Origin: Orientallactaga sibirica
Taxonomy: Eukaryota > Chordata > Mammalia > Rodentia > Dipodidae
Assembly (NCBI GenBank): GCA_036365145.1
Contig: JAEOAD010000024.1
Location: 14,522,501-14,586,500, forward strand
Direction of reading: 5' to 3'
Length of the DNA stretch: 64,000 bases
Part shown: positions 46,408 to 57,107 of the stretch, in pieces
Layout of the letters: every line of letters begins with the position of its first letter
How positions within the stretch are numbered: position 1 is the stretch's first letter
Translations under genes and position numbers: made by a program
Notes under the pieces: model-generated
The model's database searches: none
What the model was told of the DNA's origin: nothing
Seen by the model: only the letters and a program-made list of their open reading frames with translations

Positions 46408-46712
46408 TGCAGGTACACACATGCCACAGACTGTGTGTGGAGGTCAAAAGACAAGCGTGGAGGTCAGTCCTTGCCTTCACCTCTCTTGATAAAGGGTCAC
46501 TTCTTCAGGGCTGCATTCACTTGGCTGGGTGGCCCGCGAGTTGGTAGGGGATTATCTTGTTTTGTCTAGATCTCCTATTCCACTGTAAGTGTGTTGTCAT
46601 AATAGATGCTCACAGGAGTGCATCCAGCTTGATGTGGGTTCTAGGGATCTGAACTCAGGTCCTCACATTTGGACAGCAAGTGCTTTACCCACTGAGCCAT
46701 CTCCTCAGTCCA
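46407..46712 (-). repeat. B3-like SINE, antisense
   Basis: 'tgtgtgtggaggtcaaaaga', 'tctagggatctgaactcagg' and 'ctttacccactgagccatct' follow the antisense B3 order. Confidence 0.65.
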
Positions 46713-46886
46713 ATTTTCCTACTTTCTTTATGCGTATAGAATGCTCTGCTGTTCATAACATACACACTATAGGCGAATAACATGGACAGTGTAAGTTTAG
46801 TGGAAGGTAAGTCAATTGTTTTTTTTTTTTTTTTTCCACACTGATAAGCCTTCATAGCATATTCATTATTTTTTTAAATGGTAAAA

Positions 46887-47094
46887 AAAAAAAAAAAATA
46901 GGGGTTGGAGAGAAGGTTTAGCAGTTAAGGCGTTTGCCTGCAAAGCTAAAGAATTCCAGTTTGACTCTCCAGGACCCACATAAGCCAGATGCACAAGGGG
47001 GCACACATCTGGAATTCGTTTCCAGGGGCTGGTGGCACCCATTCTCTCCCTCTCTCTCTCTCTGCCTCTTTCTCTCTCATAAATATATATATAT
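46887..47094 (+). repeat. Dip-type SINE, sense
   Basis: Starts in an A run; head 'gttggagagaaggtttagca', no clear B box. Tail with (TA)n. TSD ATGGTAAAA at 46878-46886 and 47095-47103. Confidence 0.9.
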
Positions 47095-47103
47095 ATGGTA
47101 AAA

Positions 47104-47504
47104 TATGTACAAATTACTGTTTTCATGCATTGATTGATCTTTACTGTCTTTTCTAAATATTGATGTACTACTCATAAATTTGAAACTATACCACTGGATA
47201 TCACAAAACAGCATTGTGTGGTCAGAACTGCTGCTTCTCTCATTCCTTTATTCCAAAGGCTTTCCTGTTGTTTTTTTTTTTAATTTGTCATTTAATTCTT
47301 TTCTAAACACATCTATGTTTTGTCATTTATTGGTTTTAGGATGTTTCACCTCCTTAAATGGATTATAAGCTCCTTATAAAAAGGGAAATGTGTTTTTCCT
47401 TCTGAAATTTTCAGCTTGATCTCAGTCCTGTAAACTTGATGGATGGGGAAGAAATCTTTATGAGGATTTGAAGAGTGCTCTAAAAATCATTTTTCTTTTA
47501 ATGT
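47104..47504. other. Unassigned AT-rich sequence
   Basis: Nothing recognised. Confidence 0.5.
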
Positions 47505-47832
47505 CTGTGGTGTATTCCTATGTACGTTCATTCATGTGCATGAGTATGGGCGCATGCCTGCCCCAATGCACATGTGAGGTCACAGGACAGCTTCAGGGCC
47601 AGTTTTAGCCTTCCGGTGCATGTGAAGACAGGGTTTTCATTGTTCACCACTCTGCCCATGAGCTTCTGAGAACTTCTCTTGTCTCTGCTCCTTTTCTCAC
47701 TGAAGGTGGAGTGGGATCACAGAAGCCCACCACAGCTTTAGGCTTTACCAAGGAGTCTTAGGCTCCAAGCTCAGGTACTCAGAGTCGCAGAGCAAGTACT
47801 TTACCCATTGAGCCATCTCCCCTCCCCATCCC
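47505..47832 (-). repeat. B3-like SINE, antisense
   Basis: 'cacatgtgaggtcacaggac', later 'ctcaggtactcagagtcgca' and 'actttacccattgagccatc'. Same order as 46407-46712 but with additional sequence in the middle. Confidence 0.55.
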
Positions 47833-47979
47833 CCAAATTGTTTTTAAGTGGGCAAACATTGACACAAGACATGTAGGACAGTCTGAGAACAGAGGATCGA
47901 CATCTATGACACGTGTGATTCATGCAGATGCTGTATGAATGAACATTATGTAAAATAACACTCAAGGCAGTGATTCCTT

Positions 47980-48070
47980 CATGCCACAGTTCAGATTTGG
48001 AAATGGAGACTCGGTGAGGTGAGGTTCAAGAAACAAGCCAGTGCTAAGCAGGAAAAGAGCTGCAGCCCCC
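47980..48070 (-). repeat. Possible MIR fragment, antisense
   Basis: 'tttggaaatggagactcggt' and 'gaggtgaggttcaagaaaca' resemble the antisense MIR core. Weak. Confidence 0.4.
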
Positions 48071-48151
48071 AGTTAAATACCAAGTAACTCCCAACATGAC
48101 CGCTTTCGGTGAAGCCAGGGTGCCTTTCCTGACCACCCTAAAACACCACCA

Positions 48152-48482
48152 GCTGTGGCTTGAAAGTGTTGCCTGGAAGTGATATCTTGCAATGTTAATT
48201 CCTCAGTGCATCAGGGTTCGGGAGCTAGGCCTCATGGGAACAAGCCCTTTTGCAGGGGTGAATGCCTTTCTCCCGGGGATAATTTAGCTACTACGGACCC
48301 CTGTCTCTCTTAGCACACAGTCGTGTTCCCTTCTACTTTCATCCATGAGTCGAAGCGGCACAAAGCCCTCACTAGAAGAAGCTTCAGCCAGCATGACCTG
48401 GACTGTCTTACCTCTAGAATTGCACACCAAAATCAACCTCTCTCCTTTGTAAATTACCTAGCCTCAAGTCTAAGACATAACT
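48152..48482 (+). repeat. MaLR LTR (MST/MLT1-like), sense
   Basis: 'gggagctaggcctcatggga', 'ttctactttcatccatgagt', 'gaagcggcacaaagccctca', 'agaagaagcttcagccagca', 'tttgtaaattacctagcctc' follow MST-type LTR order. No internal retroviral sequence next to it. Confidence 0.75.
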
Positions 48483-48520
48483 TTGACATAAACTAGCTCT
48501 TTCATTGAAAGTTAGGAGGA

Positions 48521-48728
48521 GATGGGCTGGAGGGATGGCTTAGCGGTTGAGGAGTTTGCCTGCAAAGCCAAAGGACCCAGGTTTGATTCCCCAGGACCCA
48601 AGTTAGTCACATGCACAAGGGGGCACACGTGTCTGGAAGTCGTTTGTAGTGGATGGAGGCCATGACATGCCCATTCTCTCTCTCCCTCCCTCTCTCTCTC
48701 TCTGTCTCTGTCCCTCTTTCCCTTCAAA

Positions 48729-48779
<51 letters not shown>

Positions 48780-48795
48780 CATTTTAATTAAGAAA
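48521..48795 (+). repeat. Dip-type SINE, sense, long (AAAT)n tail
   Basis: Full copy with about 13 AAAT units (48725-48780). Perfect TSD GAAAGTTAGGAGGA at 48507-48520 and 48796-48809. Confidence 0.95.
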
Positions 48796-48809
48796 GAAAG
48801 TTAGGAGGA

Positions 48810-49157
48810 AAGCAACTTGTCCCTAGACTGTACAATGTCAGATGTATGACATACACTATTAAATGGCAGATTTTAAAGTGTCTTATCCAGGTATTAACCA
48901 GGTCAGACCCTGCTTAACTTCCAAGAATAGATGAGATTGGGCATGTTCAGAATGGTATGGATATAGACCAGATTTTAGAACCTTACCGAAAATAAATTTT
49001 TGAGCTCAAATCAGAGAATCATGGGAGATGACTCAGTGAGGAGATGAATTTCCCAGGAATCAAACTGTGGTAGGATGAGGAAGAAAATGAGGAGTGGAAG
49101 TTCCCAGCAAAGAGTGACAGTATAAACAGATGGAGGCATAGAAGAATTAATATGGTC
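48810..49157. other. Unassigned sequence
   Basis: 48885-48960 ('aaccaggtcagaccctgctt' then 'gagattgggcatgttcag') faintly resembles 5S rRNA-related sequence, too weak to call. Confidence 0.35.
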
Positions 49158-49242
49158 TGATGATGTAGCTCAGTGGTAAACCACTTGCTTAGCATATACA
49201 AAGCATGCGCAATCCCTATCACCACAACAAAATAAAATAAAA
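49158..49242 (+). repeat. ID element (BC1/tRNA-Ala-like SINE), sense
   Basis: 'gatgtagctcagtggtaaac' A box, 'cacttgcttagcatataca', degraded B box 'gcgcaatccctatcacc', then an (AAAAT)n tail. Short size and layout fit an ID SINE. Confidence 0.8.
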
Positions 49243-49388
49243 TTCCAGAAGCACCCAGAAGAAATACTGTTTAATCCCAACAGGAGAACTATGGTCTGGA
49301 TAGCTGAAAAGTAGGAAGGGGACTTTTCACTATATACTCTATTTTTGTTTTGAATTTTACAAAAGTGAATTTCTTAAAAAAAAAATTG

Positions 49389-49552
49389 GGCCGAGCATGG
49401 TGGTGCATGCCTTTAATTCCAGCAGTTGGGAGGCAGAGGTAGGAGGATCGCCATGAGTTTGAGGCCATCCTGAGACTACATAGTGAATTCCAGGTCAGCC
49501 TGAGCTAGAGTGAGACCCTACCTTAAAAAAACAAAAAAAAAAAAAAAAAAAA
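49389..49552 (+). repeat. B1 SINE, sense
   Basis: 'gccgagcatggtggtgcatg' to a long A-rich tail at 49526-49552, next to a B4-like SINE. Confidence 0.95.
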
Positions 49553-49932
49553 CCGGGGGCTGGGTCAATGGCGTAGTGGGCACGAGTGCTTGCTATAATG
49601 AATTTGTTTCCCAGCACCCTTGGAAAAAAACAGGCTTGGCCATGCACACCTATAATCCCAGCGCTGAGAATGGCAAAGACAGAAAGATCAGTAGTGCTTA
49701 CTGGTCAGCCAGTGTAACCAAAAAATGGTATGGGGGCTGGAGAAATGGCTTAGTGGTTAAGGCGTTTGCATGCAAAGCCAAAGGATCCCGGTTCGATTCT
49801 CCAGGACCCACGTAAGCCAGATGCACAAGGGACACATGCATCTGGAGTTTGTTTGCAGTGGCTGGAGGCCCTGGTGTGCCCATTCCCTCTCTGTCTGTCT
49901 GCCTCTCTTCTATCTCTCTCTCTGCTTGCAAA

Positions 49933-49965
<33 letters not shown>

Positions 49966-50160
49966 AAAAACAAAAAAATTTAAAAAATGGTATGGGCAAG
50001 TTCAGGGAAAGACCTTGTTTCAGGAAACAGAGCACACAAGCAACAAAGGAGGACTTCCACAAGGGTATACACATCTGCCTGGACACTTTTGTATAACCCC
50101 AAACATACACACATGTACATGCACCCCTTGTACTATACATACCTTCCAAAATAAACAGAA
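49553..50160 (+). repeat. B4-like SINE, sense, split by a Dip
   Basis: 49553-49734 has a tRNA-like head ('ggctgggtcaatggcgtagt') and a B1-like part ('acctataatcccagcgctga'). 49997-50160 continues with 'ttcagggaaagaccttgttt' and an AC-rich 3' end. Same layout as 17645-17970. Confidence 0.7.
49735..49981 (+). repeat. Dip-type SINE, sense, inside B4
   Basis: Full copy. Perfect 15-bp TSD AAAAAATGGTATGGG at 49720-49734 and 49982-49996. Confidence 0.96.
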
Positions 50161-50371
50161 AGTAAATACATTTAAAATAAATGAAAACATTGAAGAAGTT
50201 ACATAAGGGTCTGTTTAACTCAGAGCTAAAACTATATGTCTAATGATGGTAAATACACTAGTAAGGCCTTGTGTAGATCAGAAATCACAATCTGTATTGC
50301 GCATATGCTATGCAATTTAACTATGACTTAATAATGGCCTCCGTTATAAGATGGTATCATGTTTAGTTTCA
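50161..50371. other. Unassigned sequence
   Basis: Nothing recognised. Confidence 0.5.
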
Positions 50372-50480
50372 TTTCACAGATAAAGAATCTTGGATTAAGC
50401 AACTTGACCTAGCTCACAAAATTAATACATGTCACTGTCTGGTTTTGACTTGATGATCCATGTTTCTATCATATAAAAGG
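50372..50480 (-). repeat. MIR SINE, antisense
   Basis: 'ttcatttcacagataaagaa', 'agcaacttgacctagctcac' and 'gtctggttttgacttgatga' follow antisense MIR order. Confidence 0.7.
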
Positions 50481-51005
50481 AGAGATTTGGTAGCCCAGAA
50501 AAAAAAAAAAAGAAGAAGAAGAATTACAGAAGTGGGTTAAAGGCCAGGTCAAGATGAAACTGACAGTGATTCAAGAGAGTATGAATTTGAACATATTCAG
50601 AATATGAGCAAAGGCGTCACACACTTGCTTGGCCTTTGTCATCTCTATCACTGTCTTCAGGGTTGACCAGAAAGAAGGAAGACTATTGAGAGAGGTAACT
50701 GAAGCCCAGTATTGGTTGAGGGATGAAAAGAGACTATGTAATTACTGCAGTGAGCCTGCATCTCATTACCCATAGAGACTACATCCGGCATCCAGGAAAG
50801 GAAATGAACTGGTGCCAGTCATCCATTGGGAGTCAGAACTGCTCAGAAAGGCTCAGTGCATGTACATAGTTGATCTTCAAAGGCATGAAGAAAGCAGATC
50901 TTGTGAACCACACACATGCTATAAACAGAGCTTACCCTTGACTGTGAACATAATTCTTAAAAATGCCCTAAACCTAAAGAGAAACCAATAGTTCTGTTAA
51001 ATTAT
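50481..51005. other. Unassigned sequence
   Basis: A/GAA-rich tract at 50500-50523; otherwise nothing recognised. Confidence 0.5.
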
Positions 51006-51545
51006 ATATGTTAGCTAGGGCTGCCCTAACCAAGTGTGTCATTTGGTTGCTTAACTGAACAGGAATTCATTGCTTCATAATTCTGGAGACATGAAGCCTG
51101 GTACAAGGTGGCAGAAGAGTTCGTTTCTTCTGAGTCCTCCCTCTCTCTTTTGCCTATAGATGTCTGGCTGGCTTCTCCCCATGTCTTTGTATAGTACTCC
51201 CTTTGCACCTATGTTTAAGTTTACTTTTGGTTTCATTTTGTTTTGTTTTGTTTTTTGAGGTAGGGTCTAGCTCTAGCCAGGCTAACCTGCAATTCACTAT
51301 GTAGTCTCACGGTGGTCTTGAACTCACAGCAATCCTCATACCTCTGCCTCCAAAGTGCTGAGGTTAAAGGTGTGCCTGGTAAGCTTATTTTAGTTATATG
51401 GACAGAAGTCATATTGATCAGCCTACACTAATGATGTCACATTAATTAAATTACTATCTCCAAAGACATTCACATTTTGAGGCCAAGAGGATTAGGACTT
51501 TAATATATGAATTTGGGGATGATACAATTTAATCAATAACAGATT
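51006..51545 (-). repeat. MLT1-type MaLR LTR, antisense, split by a B1
   Basis: 'ttagctagggctgccctaac', 'ttcataattctggagacatg', 'agagttcgtttcttctgagt'; after the B1 'gacagaagtcatattgatca', 'tattaatatatgaatttg' like block and 'ttaatcaataaca' in MLT1 order. One of the clearest ancient LTRs here. Confidence 0.8.
51228..51380 (-). repeat. B1 SINE, antisense, inside MLT1
   Basis: T-rich tail, 'tgaggtagggtctagctcta', 'gctgaggttaaaggtgtgcc'; the 5' end of the element is shortened. Confidence 0.92.
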
Positions 51546-51602
51546 GAGATTTATTGTCATTGTGTGTATGCATGTGTGTGTGTATGTGTGTGTTGTGATG
51601 TG

Positions 51603-51675
51603 ATGCTGGGGAGAGAATCCAGAACTTCATGCATGTTAGGTAAGTGCTGTACCACTGAATGGTATCCCAGCCCCA
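51603..51675 (-). repeat. ID element, antisense
   Basis: 'gagagaatccagaacttcat', 'gcatgttaggtaagtgctgt', 'accactgaatggtatcccag' is the reverse of the ID order. Its left side adjoins a GT-rich tract. Confidence 0.7.
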
Positions 51676-51685
51676 GATTTCTTTT

Positions 51686-51705
51686 TTTTTTTTTTTTAAG
51701 ATATT

Positions 51706-51740
<35 letters not shown>

Positions 51741-51919
51741 CTTGAGAAAGAGAGGCAGAGAGAAAGAGAGAATGGGTACACCAGACCCTCCAGCCACTGC
51801 AATTGAAATCCAGACTCATGTGCCCCCTTGTGCATCTGGCTTACATGGGTACTGGGGAATCAAACTGGGGTCCTTAGGCTTCAAAGGCAAATGCCTTAAC
51901 CCTAAGCCATTTCCCCAGC
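51686..51919 (-). repeat. Dip-type SINE, antisense
   Basis: Complete copy with (ATTT)n at 51706-51740. Perfect 15-bp TSD CCCCAGATTTCTTTT at 51671-51685 and 51920-51934; the target overlaps the end of the ID element. Confidence 0.95.
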
Positions 51920-51934
51920 CCCCAGATTTCTTTT

Positions 51935-52322
51935 AATTTCTAATGATGATATGACTGAAAAGAGCAAAGTTAATGTTATTAGTTCTTAACTAAAATGGAA
52001 GATTAGTGTGTTATAATCAAATGGACCATTTTGAAAATTTATAACATTTTTCATTGCTCCACACATGAAGATTCTGATTTTTAAATATCCTTCCCAAAAC
52101 TGTTGAAACACAAGCATGATGATAAACATTGAAAAAAAAAGAACTGACTATATGTTTTCACACCCCTCAAATTCTAGGGCAGGGCTAATGGGAAGATCTC
52201 AAGAGTAAAGTGACTGCGAACAGATATCAAGGGTCTGAGATGTGCATGCCAGTAAGAGAAGAAGGTCTGTCCACTGTCCTTAGCAAGGAAGTGATCACAG
52301 GGCCTTAAAACAGAAAGGCCTG
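51935..52322. other. Unassigned sequence
   Basis: Nothing recognised. Confidence 0.5.
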
Positions 52323-52550
52323 GGCTGGAGAGATGGCTTAGTGGTTAAGGTGCTTGCCTGCAAAGCCTAAGAACTCATGTTTGAATCTCCAAGTCCCACA
52401 TAAGCCAGATGCACAGTGATGCAAGTGCACAATGTCGCACATGCACACAAGGGGGAACACGGGTCTGGAGTTCATTTGCAGCCACCGAAGGTCCTGGCAC
52501 ACCCATTCTCTCTCTTTCTCTCTCTCTCTCTGTCTCTCTCTCCCTCTCTC
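52323..52550 (+). repeat. Dip-type SINE subfamily C, sense
   Basis: Head intact; extra block 'gtgatgcaagtgcacaatgt'. The CT-rich tract is followed by 'gaattaagtgaattaag', with no A tail. Confidence 0.9.
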
Positions 52551-53599
52551 TGAATTAAGTGAATTAAGAATACTGATGGACCTCTATCTAATAACTGAAG
52601 TGGTTCAGTAAATGAAAGGGAATCTTCAAGATAATGAGTTTCCTATCATGGATGGATAGAGTTGTAGAAGGGATTGGTGACAGGGCTTGAGTTAGATTCT
52701 ATTGCAAACCTATTGATCCTATTATCTATGATTCTATTATCCAATTAGATATACCATTGATTACCTAAAAGGATAGGACCAGGTCTAGAGAGTTCACCTG
52801 AGATTACAAACTGATAAAAAAAAATTATTGAGTATTTGTACGACTGTCAACATTACATAAAATGTTATGCAGACTTTAGTCCAATATTTACATTATCTCC
52901 TTTAATTACTCACTGGTTGCATCACTTCCATCTAGATTCCATTTCCAGCACTGGAATGAATTACTTTTTGTAAGTGACCTCTGTTCTGTATAAAGTCAAT
53001 GCGTTTCTTCATCCATTTCTCACCAGACACAGACTCTTTTCGCCCATGCCTTCAGCAATGCCACCCACCACAAGCACTCATCATTCCCCTTGACCCCCTA
53101 CTGCCATTGCGGGCTCTATTTCCTGCACCCTAAAAAGTCAGGGTTTTTAAATTTTTTCCATCTTCGTCTTTGCTTCTATTCTTTTCTCAAGCAGTTCTCT
53201 TTGGAGAATATTTAGACATTAAAATCCATGATTCATGTAACACCAATTCCTGGTATTTCCCAAATACATTTCATCCTAACAATTGCTTCTGGCCTTCAAA
53301 CCAAGTTTTCCACCATACACTTGGCACCTTCACTTGGCGATCCCGGAGGACTTTTGGACCTGCCTTGTCTAGAACGGCAGGAGTCACCTCGCTCCCTCAT
53401 CTCTTCCTTGAGCTTCTTTCTGAGTGTAGTAGTGTTGGATTACTGCATTCTTCTTTGCCCGATTTACAAGCCATTAACCTGGAGATTATTTGGGATTTTC
53501 TCTATCTCACACTCATACTCAGTCACCAAGCCCCCCCCCCACTCTCTCTCTCTTTTTAACAAGTTTATGGGTTGTTTAATTAGGTTCTTAGTAATAAAT
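52551..53599. other. Unassigned sequence
   Basis: Two overlapping frames of 129 and 136 codons (53170-53638) run into the pseudogene 3' region and show no domain, so I do not call them genes. C run at 53530-53540. Confidence 0.45.
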
Positions 53600-53942
53600 T
53601 TAGACCACCAATTTGTGAGGATAAACTCCATTTGTTAGAGCAAAAAAACGACTGCAGGTAGCCCTGGAGCTGCGGAACAGCTTTGATCTTTGGCAAAATT
53701 TGCGAGTCCACAACAGCTTTCAGATCCATTTTGCAAAGCTCTGTAACCTCGCATTTCTCCTTCTGTGTGTCAAAGACCTCACCTTCCTGGCTCCTGGGCT
53801 TCAGCAGCTGTTCTCCTTGAAGGAAGCATCAGTGAGGTGTTTGGGAATTTTGACTCTGCTGATCTCAAAGTTTTGTAGAGGTGGCAATGAGGAATGCTTG
53901 GTGTGTTCTTCGCAGAGCAAGTGGATTAAGAGAAAGAGGTCC

Positions 53943-54101
53943 CAGCTGGGCGTGGTGGCGCATGCCTTTAATCCCAGCACTCGGGAGGCAGAGGTAGGAG
54001 GATCGCCGTGAGTTCAAGGCCACCCTGAGATGACAGAGTGAATTCCAGGTCAGCCTGGACTAGAATGAAACCCTACCTCGAAAAACCAAAAGAGAGAGAG
54101 A
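53943..54101 (+). repeat. B1 SINE, sense, inside RPL6 pseudogene
   Basis: 'ctgggcgtggtggcgcatgc' to 'ccctacctcgaaaaaccaaa', then a (GA)n tract. Duplicated target AGAGAAAGAGGTCC near 53929-53942, with AGAGAGAGAGGTCC at 54102-54115. Confidence 0.95.
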
Positions 54102-54560
54102 GAGAGAGAGAGGTCCAGTCACAAGCAGTAAGCCACTTTGCTTCGGGAGCCTCTGTGGTGTCCTATGAGGTTGTCAGGATGGTCCCGGGCATGACGCTGG
54201 CACGCAGCGCTCTTACATGCTTCCAGGAGGCTTTCTTACACCTTCCGTGGCATGTCTGCAGTAGGATGATACTAGGCATTTTGTGAAGCTTAACCACCTG
54301 GGTACCTCCATGCTTGTCACCACTGACGGGTTTTGTGACCATAGCAAGAACCTTTTCCTTTTTGTTTCTTTTCAACCTTGGATTTGGCAATTGACTGCTT
54401 CTTCTTGTACAGAGCCTTTCTGGAATACACAGCAGGTCGGGAGTACCTGCCACGTCCTCTCACCAAGACTGGGGTCCAGCCTGGGGCAAGGGGGCTCCCC
54501 TTTCCTTGGCTTTGTAACCTTAGGATCACCCTTTTTAGCCTTGCCTATAGCATTAGCCTT

Positions 54561-54587
54561 CTTTTTTTATTATTTTAATTTTATTTC

Positions 54588-54632
<45 letters not shown>

Positions 54633-54775
54633 TTGCACCAGGGCCTCCAGCCACTGCAAACTCCAGATGCTTGGGCCACCTTGTGCATCTGGCTTACATG
54701 GATCCTGAGGAATTGAACCGAGGTCCTTCAGCTTTGCAGGCAAATACCTTAACTGCTAAGCCATCTCTCCAGTCC
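54561..54775 (-). repeat. Dip-type SINE, antisense, inside RPL6 pseudogene
   Basis: Complete copy with a (GA)n of about 18 units. TSD AGCATTAGCCTT (54549-54560) and AGCATCAGCCTT (54776-54787), one mismatch. Confidence 0.95.
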
Positions 54776-54844
54776 AGCATCAGCCTTGTTGACTGCATGT
54801 TGCTTCTCCTTGGTGTCTGCTTTTTCAGCCTTGTCACCTGCCAT

Positions 54845-55074
54845 CTTGTAAGATGGGAAACACAGACTAATCAACTCTTAAACCGGTTTCCATCTGCCAC
54901 ACTTTTGTTAAGATTCTGTTCCCAGCACTGACGTCTTGCTGCCGTAACCTTCTGTAGTGAAAGTTCTCAGCAGTCCAGCCTCTTCATCAGAGCCCCACAG
55001 ATTTTCAAAAACAAACCCCTGTGGTGTGACTAGGTGCTACTCTTACTTCCTAGTGCTTCCAGAATCAACAAGCC
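54845..55074. other. Pseudogene 5' flank and unassigned sequence
   Basis: The bases just right of 54844 may be parental 5' UTR; its end is not visible. Remainder unassigned. Confidence 0.4.
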
Positions 55075-55088
55075 AAATTTACATTTTT

Positions 55089-55163
55089 TAAAAAAGACAA
55101 TTTTATTTTATTCATTATTTATTTGAGAGAGCTGGATAAAGAGGCAGATCGAGAGAGAGAGAA

Positions 55164-55196
<33 letters not shown>

Positions 55197-55358
55197 TAAA
55201 GTGGATGCACCAGGGCTTCCAGCCACTGTAAATGAACTCCAGAAGCATGCACCACTTTGTGTATTTGGCTTACATGGATCCTGGAGAATCAAACCTGGGT
55301 CCTTATGTTTCACAGCAAGTACCTTAACCGCTAACCACTAAACCATTTTTTCCAACCC
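55089..55358 (-). repeat. Dip-type SINE, antisense
   Basis: Complete copy with long GA-rich tract. TSD AAATTTACATTTTT (55075-55088) and AAATTCACTTTTT (55359-55371), imperfect. Confidence 0.91.
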
Positions 55359-55371
55359 AAATTCACTTTTT

Positions 55372-56064
55372 TGTTAGTTTGTTTGTTTTTGTAGAGCAAA
55401 TTGCAGTACATTTCTGTCTGGGTTGTCTTATCACTCAGCTCTGTTTCCCAAATTCCACGTGGTGTCTACAAGTCACACTGTGCTCTGGACAGTTCAGATC
55501 TTGCTTCATACTCTACCACGTCTCTGTGCACAGACTGACCCCTCTTTTCCTCGTCCCGTTTCTCATTTTTCTTCTACCTTGCTCAGCTATCGTTTCATTT
55601 CTGGCTGTGCCTCCCCTCCTGGAGAATGAGAATTGGCTTCCTTGCTCCGGTGGTGCCCTGTGCAAAGCAGAATGTCCTAAGGACCAACTCTCCTTCTGCT
55701 CCAGCAAATTAAACATCTGACTTACAGTGGATTGCGGGTATCCGCTGTAAGAGCATTCTAGAGGGGGTATGCTAGGCAAAAAATAAAGAAAGAAGTAATC
55801 CCCAGGGAAACTTAGAGAAAGTGGTTGATTCCCATCCATTATAGGGAGTCTGGTGTGCAATTCACATCCTTGTGCTAGCATGCCTAGACCAATCTGACGT
55901 AAGGGACCCACTGATTCCGTAGAACTGCTTTGTGTGGACTCCAACAGCTAAGAAGCAAATGAGACTCCCCGGCCTCTTATCACACCTGGTCATGTTATTG
56001 TCAATGTCTTTCATGGAATCCAAGAGATCCCAGTTTCTCCTATATTTGGTTTTACCATAATGTC
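55372..56064. other. Unassigned sequence
   Basis: Frames of 113 codons (plus, 55379-55720) and 143 codons (minus, 55513-55944) overlap each other. Neither shows a recognisable domain, so I treat both as chance. Confidence 0.45.
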
Positions 56065-56412
56065 GCAGTCAGCCACACATTGCTGGGATGAACTTCTAGA
56101 CCAGACTCAGTTTATGGGAGGAATGGAATTTATTGAAGCTTACAGACTCAGGGGAAGTCCCATAATGGCAGAAGAAGCTGCCCCCTTCCCCTTTCATAGA
56201 TCCACTCAAAAGGTGATAAAACCACCACCAGCAAAAGCAAGTACAGTCCAGAAACCCCAGGCAGAAGTCAGGCACTTTGCACAGCTTAGGCTGGAATTCA
56301 GATCTGCCCCCAGTAGTACCTCCTCCAGCCAGGCAGCTGGATATCCAAGTCACTGCTTGGATAAAACTCCTGAACCTATTGGGGGACACCTATCCAAAGT
56401 ACCACACATACT
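56065..56412 (-). repeat. LTR-like repeat, antisense
   Basis: 'ggaggaatggaatttattga', 'ccagccaggcagctggatat' and an end 'aaagtaccacaca' parallel 28375-28745. Open frames of 97 and 118 codons lie wholly inside it and are not genes. Confidence 0.6.
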
Positions 56413-56591
56413 ATAGTGGAAAGAACCTTAAAAGGAAAGAAACAAGTTTATAAAAAGGAGGCGAGAAGGACCCTGGAAAGACCAAGATCAGCAAACAGGT
56501 AGCAGCTTTCTAAAGCAGGGGCATGGCACCTCCCCCAGCCCCTGATTGAACCCAATCAACATTTCACAAGCCACATCAGAAATTCAGAAGT

Positions 56592-56812
56592 GCTGGGTTG
56601 GACAGATGACTTATCTATTAAGGTGCTTGCCCACAAAGCCAAAGGACCCAGGTTCGATTCCCCAGGACCCACATAAGCCAGATGTGCAGGGTGGTGCATG
56701 TGTCTGGAGTTTGTTTGCAGTGGCTGGAGGCCCTGGTGCACCCATTCCCCCCTCCTCTCTCTCAAATAAGTAAATAAAGAAAAATAAAATAGTTAAAAAA
56801 AAAAAGAAAGAA
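56592..56812 (+). repeat. Dip-type SINE, sense
   Basis: Full copy with B box 'ggttcgattcccc', tail (GAAA)n. TSD AGAAATTCAGAAGT (56578-56591) and AGAAATTCAGACGT (56813-56826), one mismatch. Confidence 0.93.
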
Positions 56813-56826
56813 AGAAATTCAGACGT

Positions 56827-57095
56827 ACCAAAAGTGAGAGGCTACAGGTCACCTTGGCAAGACAAGAGATTCAGTGATGATTATGTGGCATATCTCATCA
56901 GAAAGAAGGCAACGTGTGACTTTAAAGAAAATTGTCCTAAGGCCAGAGGGTGCCTGCAGAGAAGCAGTGAGAGCCAGTTTACACTCCAGACAGGCAGGTA
57001 TGTGGTCAATGTGTACACATGTACAACAGGAGATGGTGAACTTGAGTCTATGAGACAAAGCCAGCTCACGTGCTATTTTATAATCCCCTGTGAGA
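56827..57095. other. Unassigned sequence
   Basis: Nothing recognised. Confidence 0.5.
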
Positions 57096-57107
57096 GAAAA
57101 AGATTTT

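Larger units (their letters stand above)
53600..54844 (-). pseudogene. RPL6-ps: RPL6 processed pseudogene (60S ribosomal protein L6)
   Basis: On the minus strand the start ATG is the complement of 54842-54844, giving MAGDKAEKADTKEK. The middle part includes [11 protein letters not shown] near 54480, [10 protein letters not shown] and KSKVEKK, then after a frameshift near 54370 [20 protein letters not shown] and PGTIL. The C-terminal part has [16 protein letters not shown] near 53680, then NGVYPHKLV before a stop complementary to 53600-53602. All of it is intronless, so it is a retrocopy. It is broken by several frameshifts, an internal stop near 54160, a T insertion near 53645, a Dip at 54561-54775 and a B1 at 53943-54101. 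The parent protein is a large-subunit ribosomal protein; this copy cannot encode it. Confidence 0.95.

Noticed and set aside
48885..48960. Resemblance to 5S rRNA ('gtcagaccctgctta' and 'gagattgggcatgttcag')
   Set aside because: Only short blocks match and no internal control region is intact; too weak to call a 5S pseudogene.
53170..53638. Two overlapping plus-strand frames of 129 and 136 codons
   Set aside because: They run into the antisense of the pseudogene's 3' end and have no recognisable features.
54283..54708. 141-codon plus-strand open frame
   Set aside because: It is the antisense of the RPL6 pseudogene plus the inserted SINE.
55513..55944. 143-codon minus-strand open frame
   Set aside because: Overlaps a 113-codon plus-strand frame over the same bases and shows no domain, signal or family resemblance.
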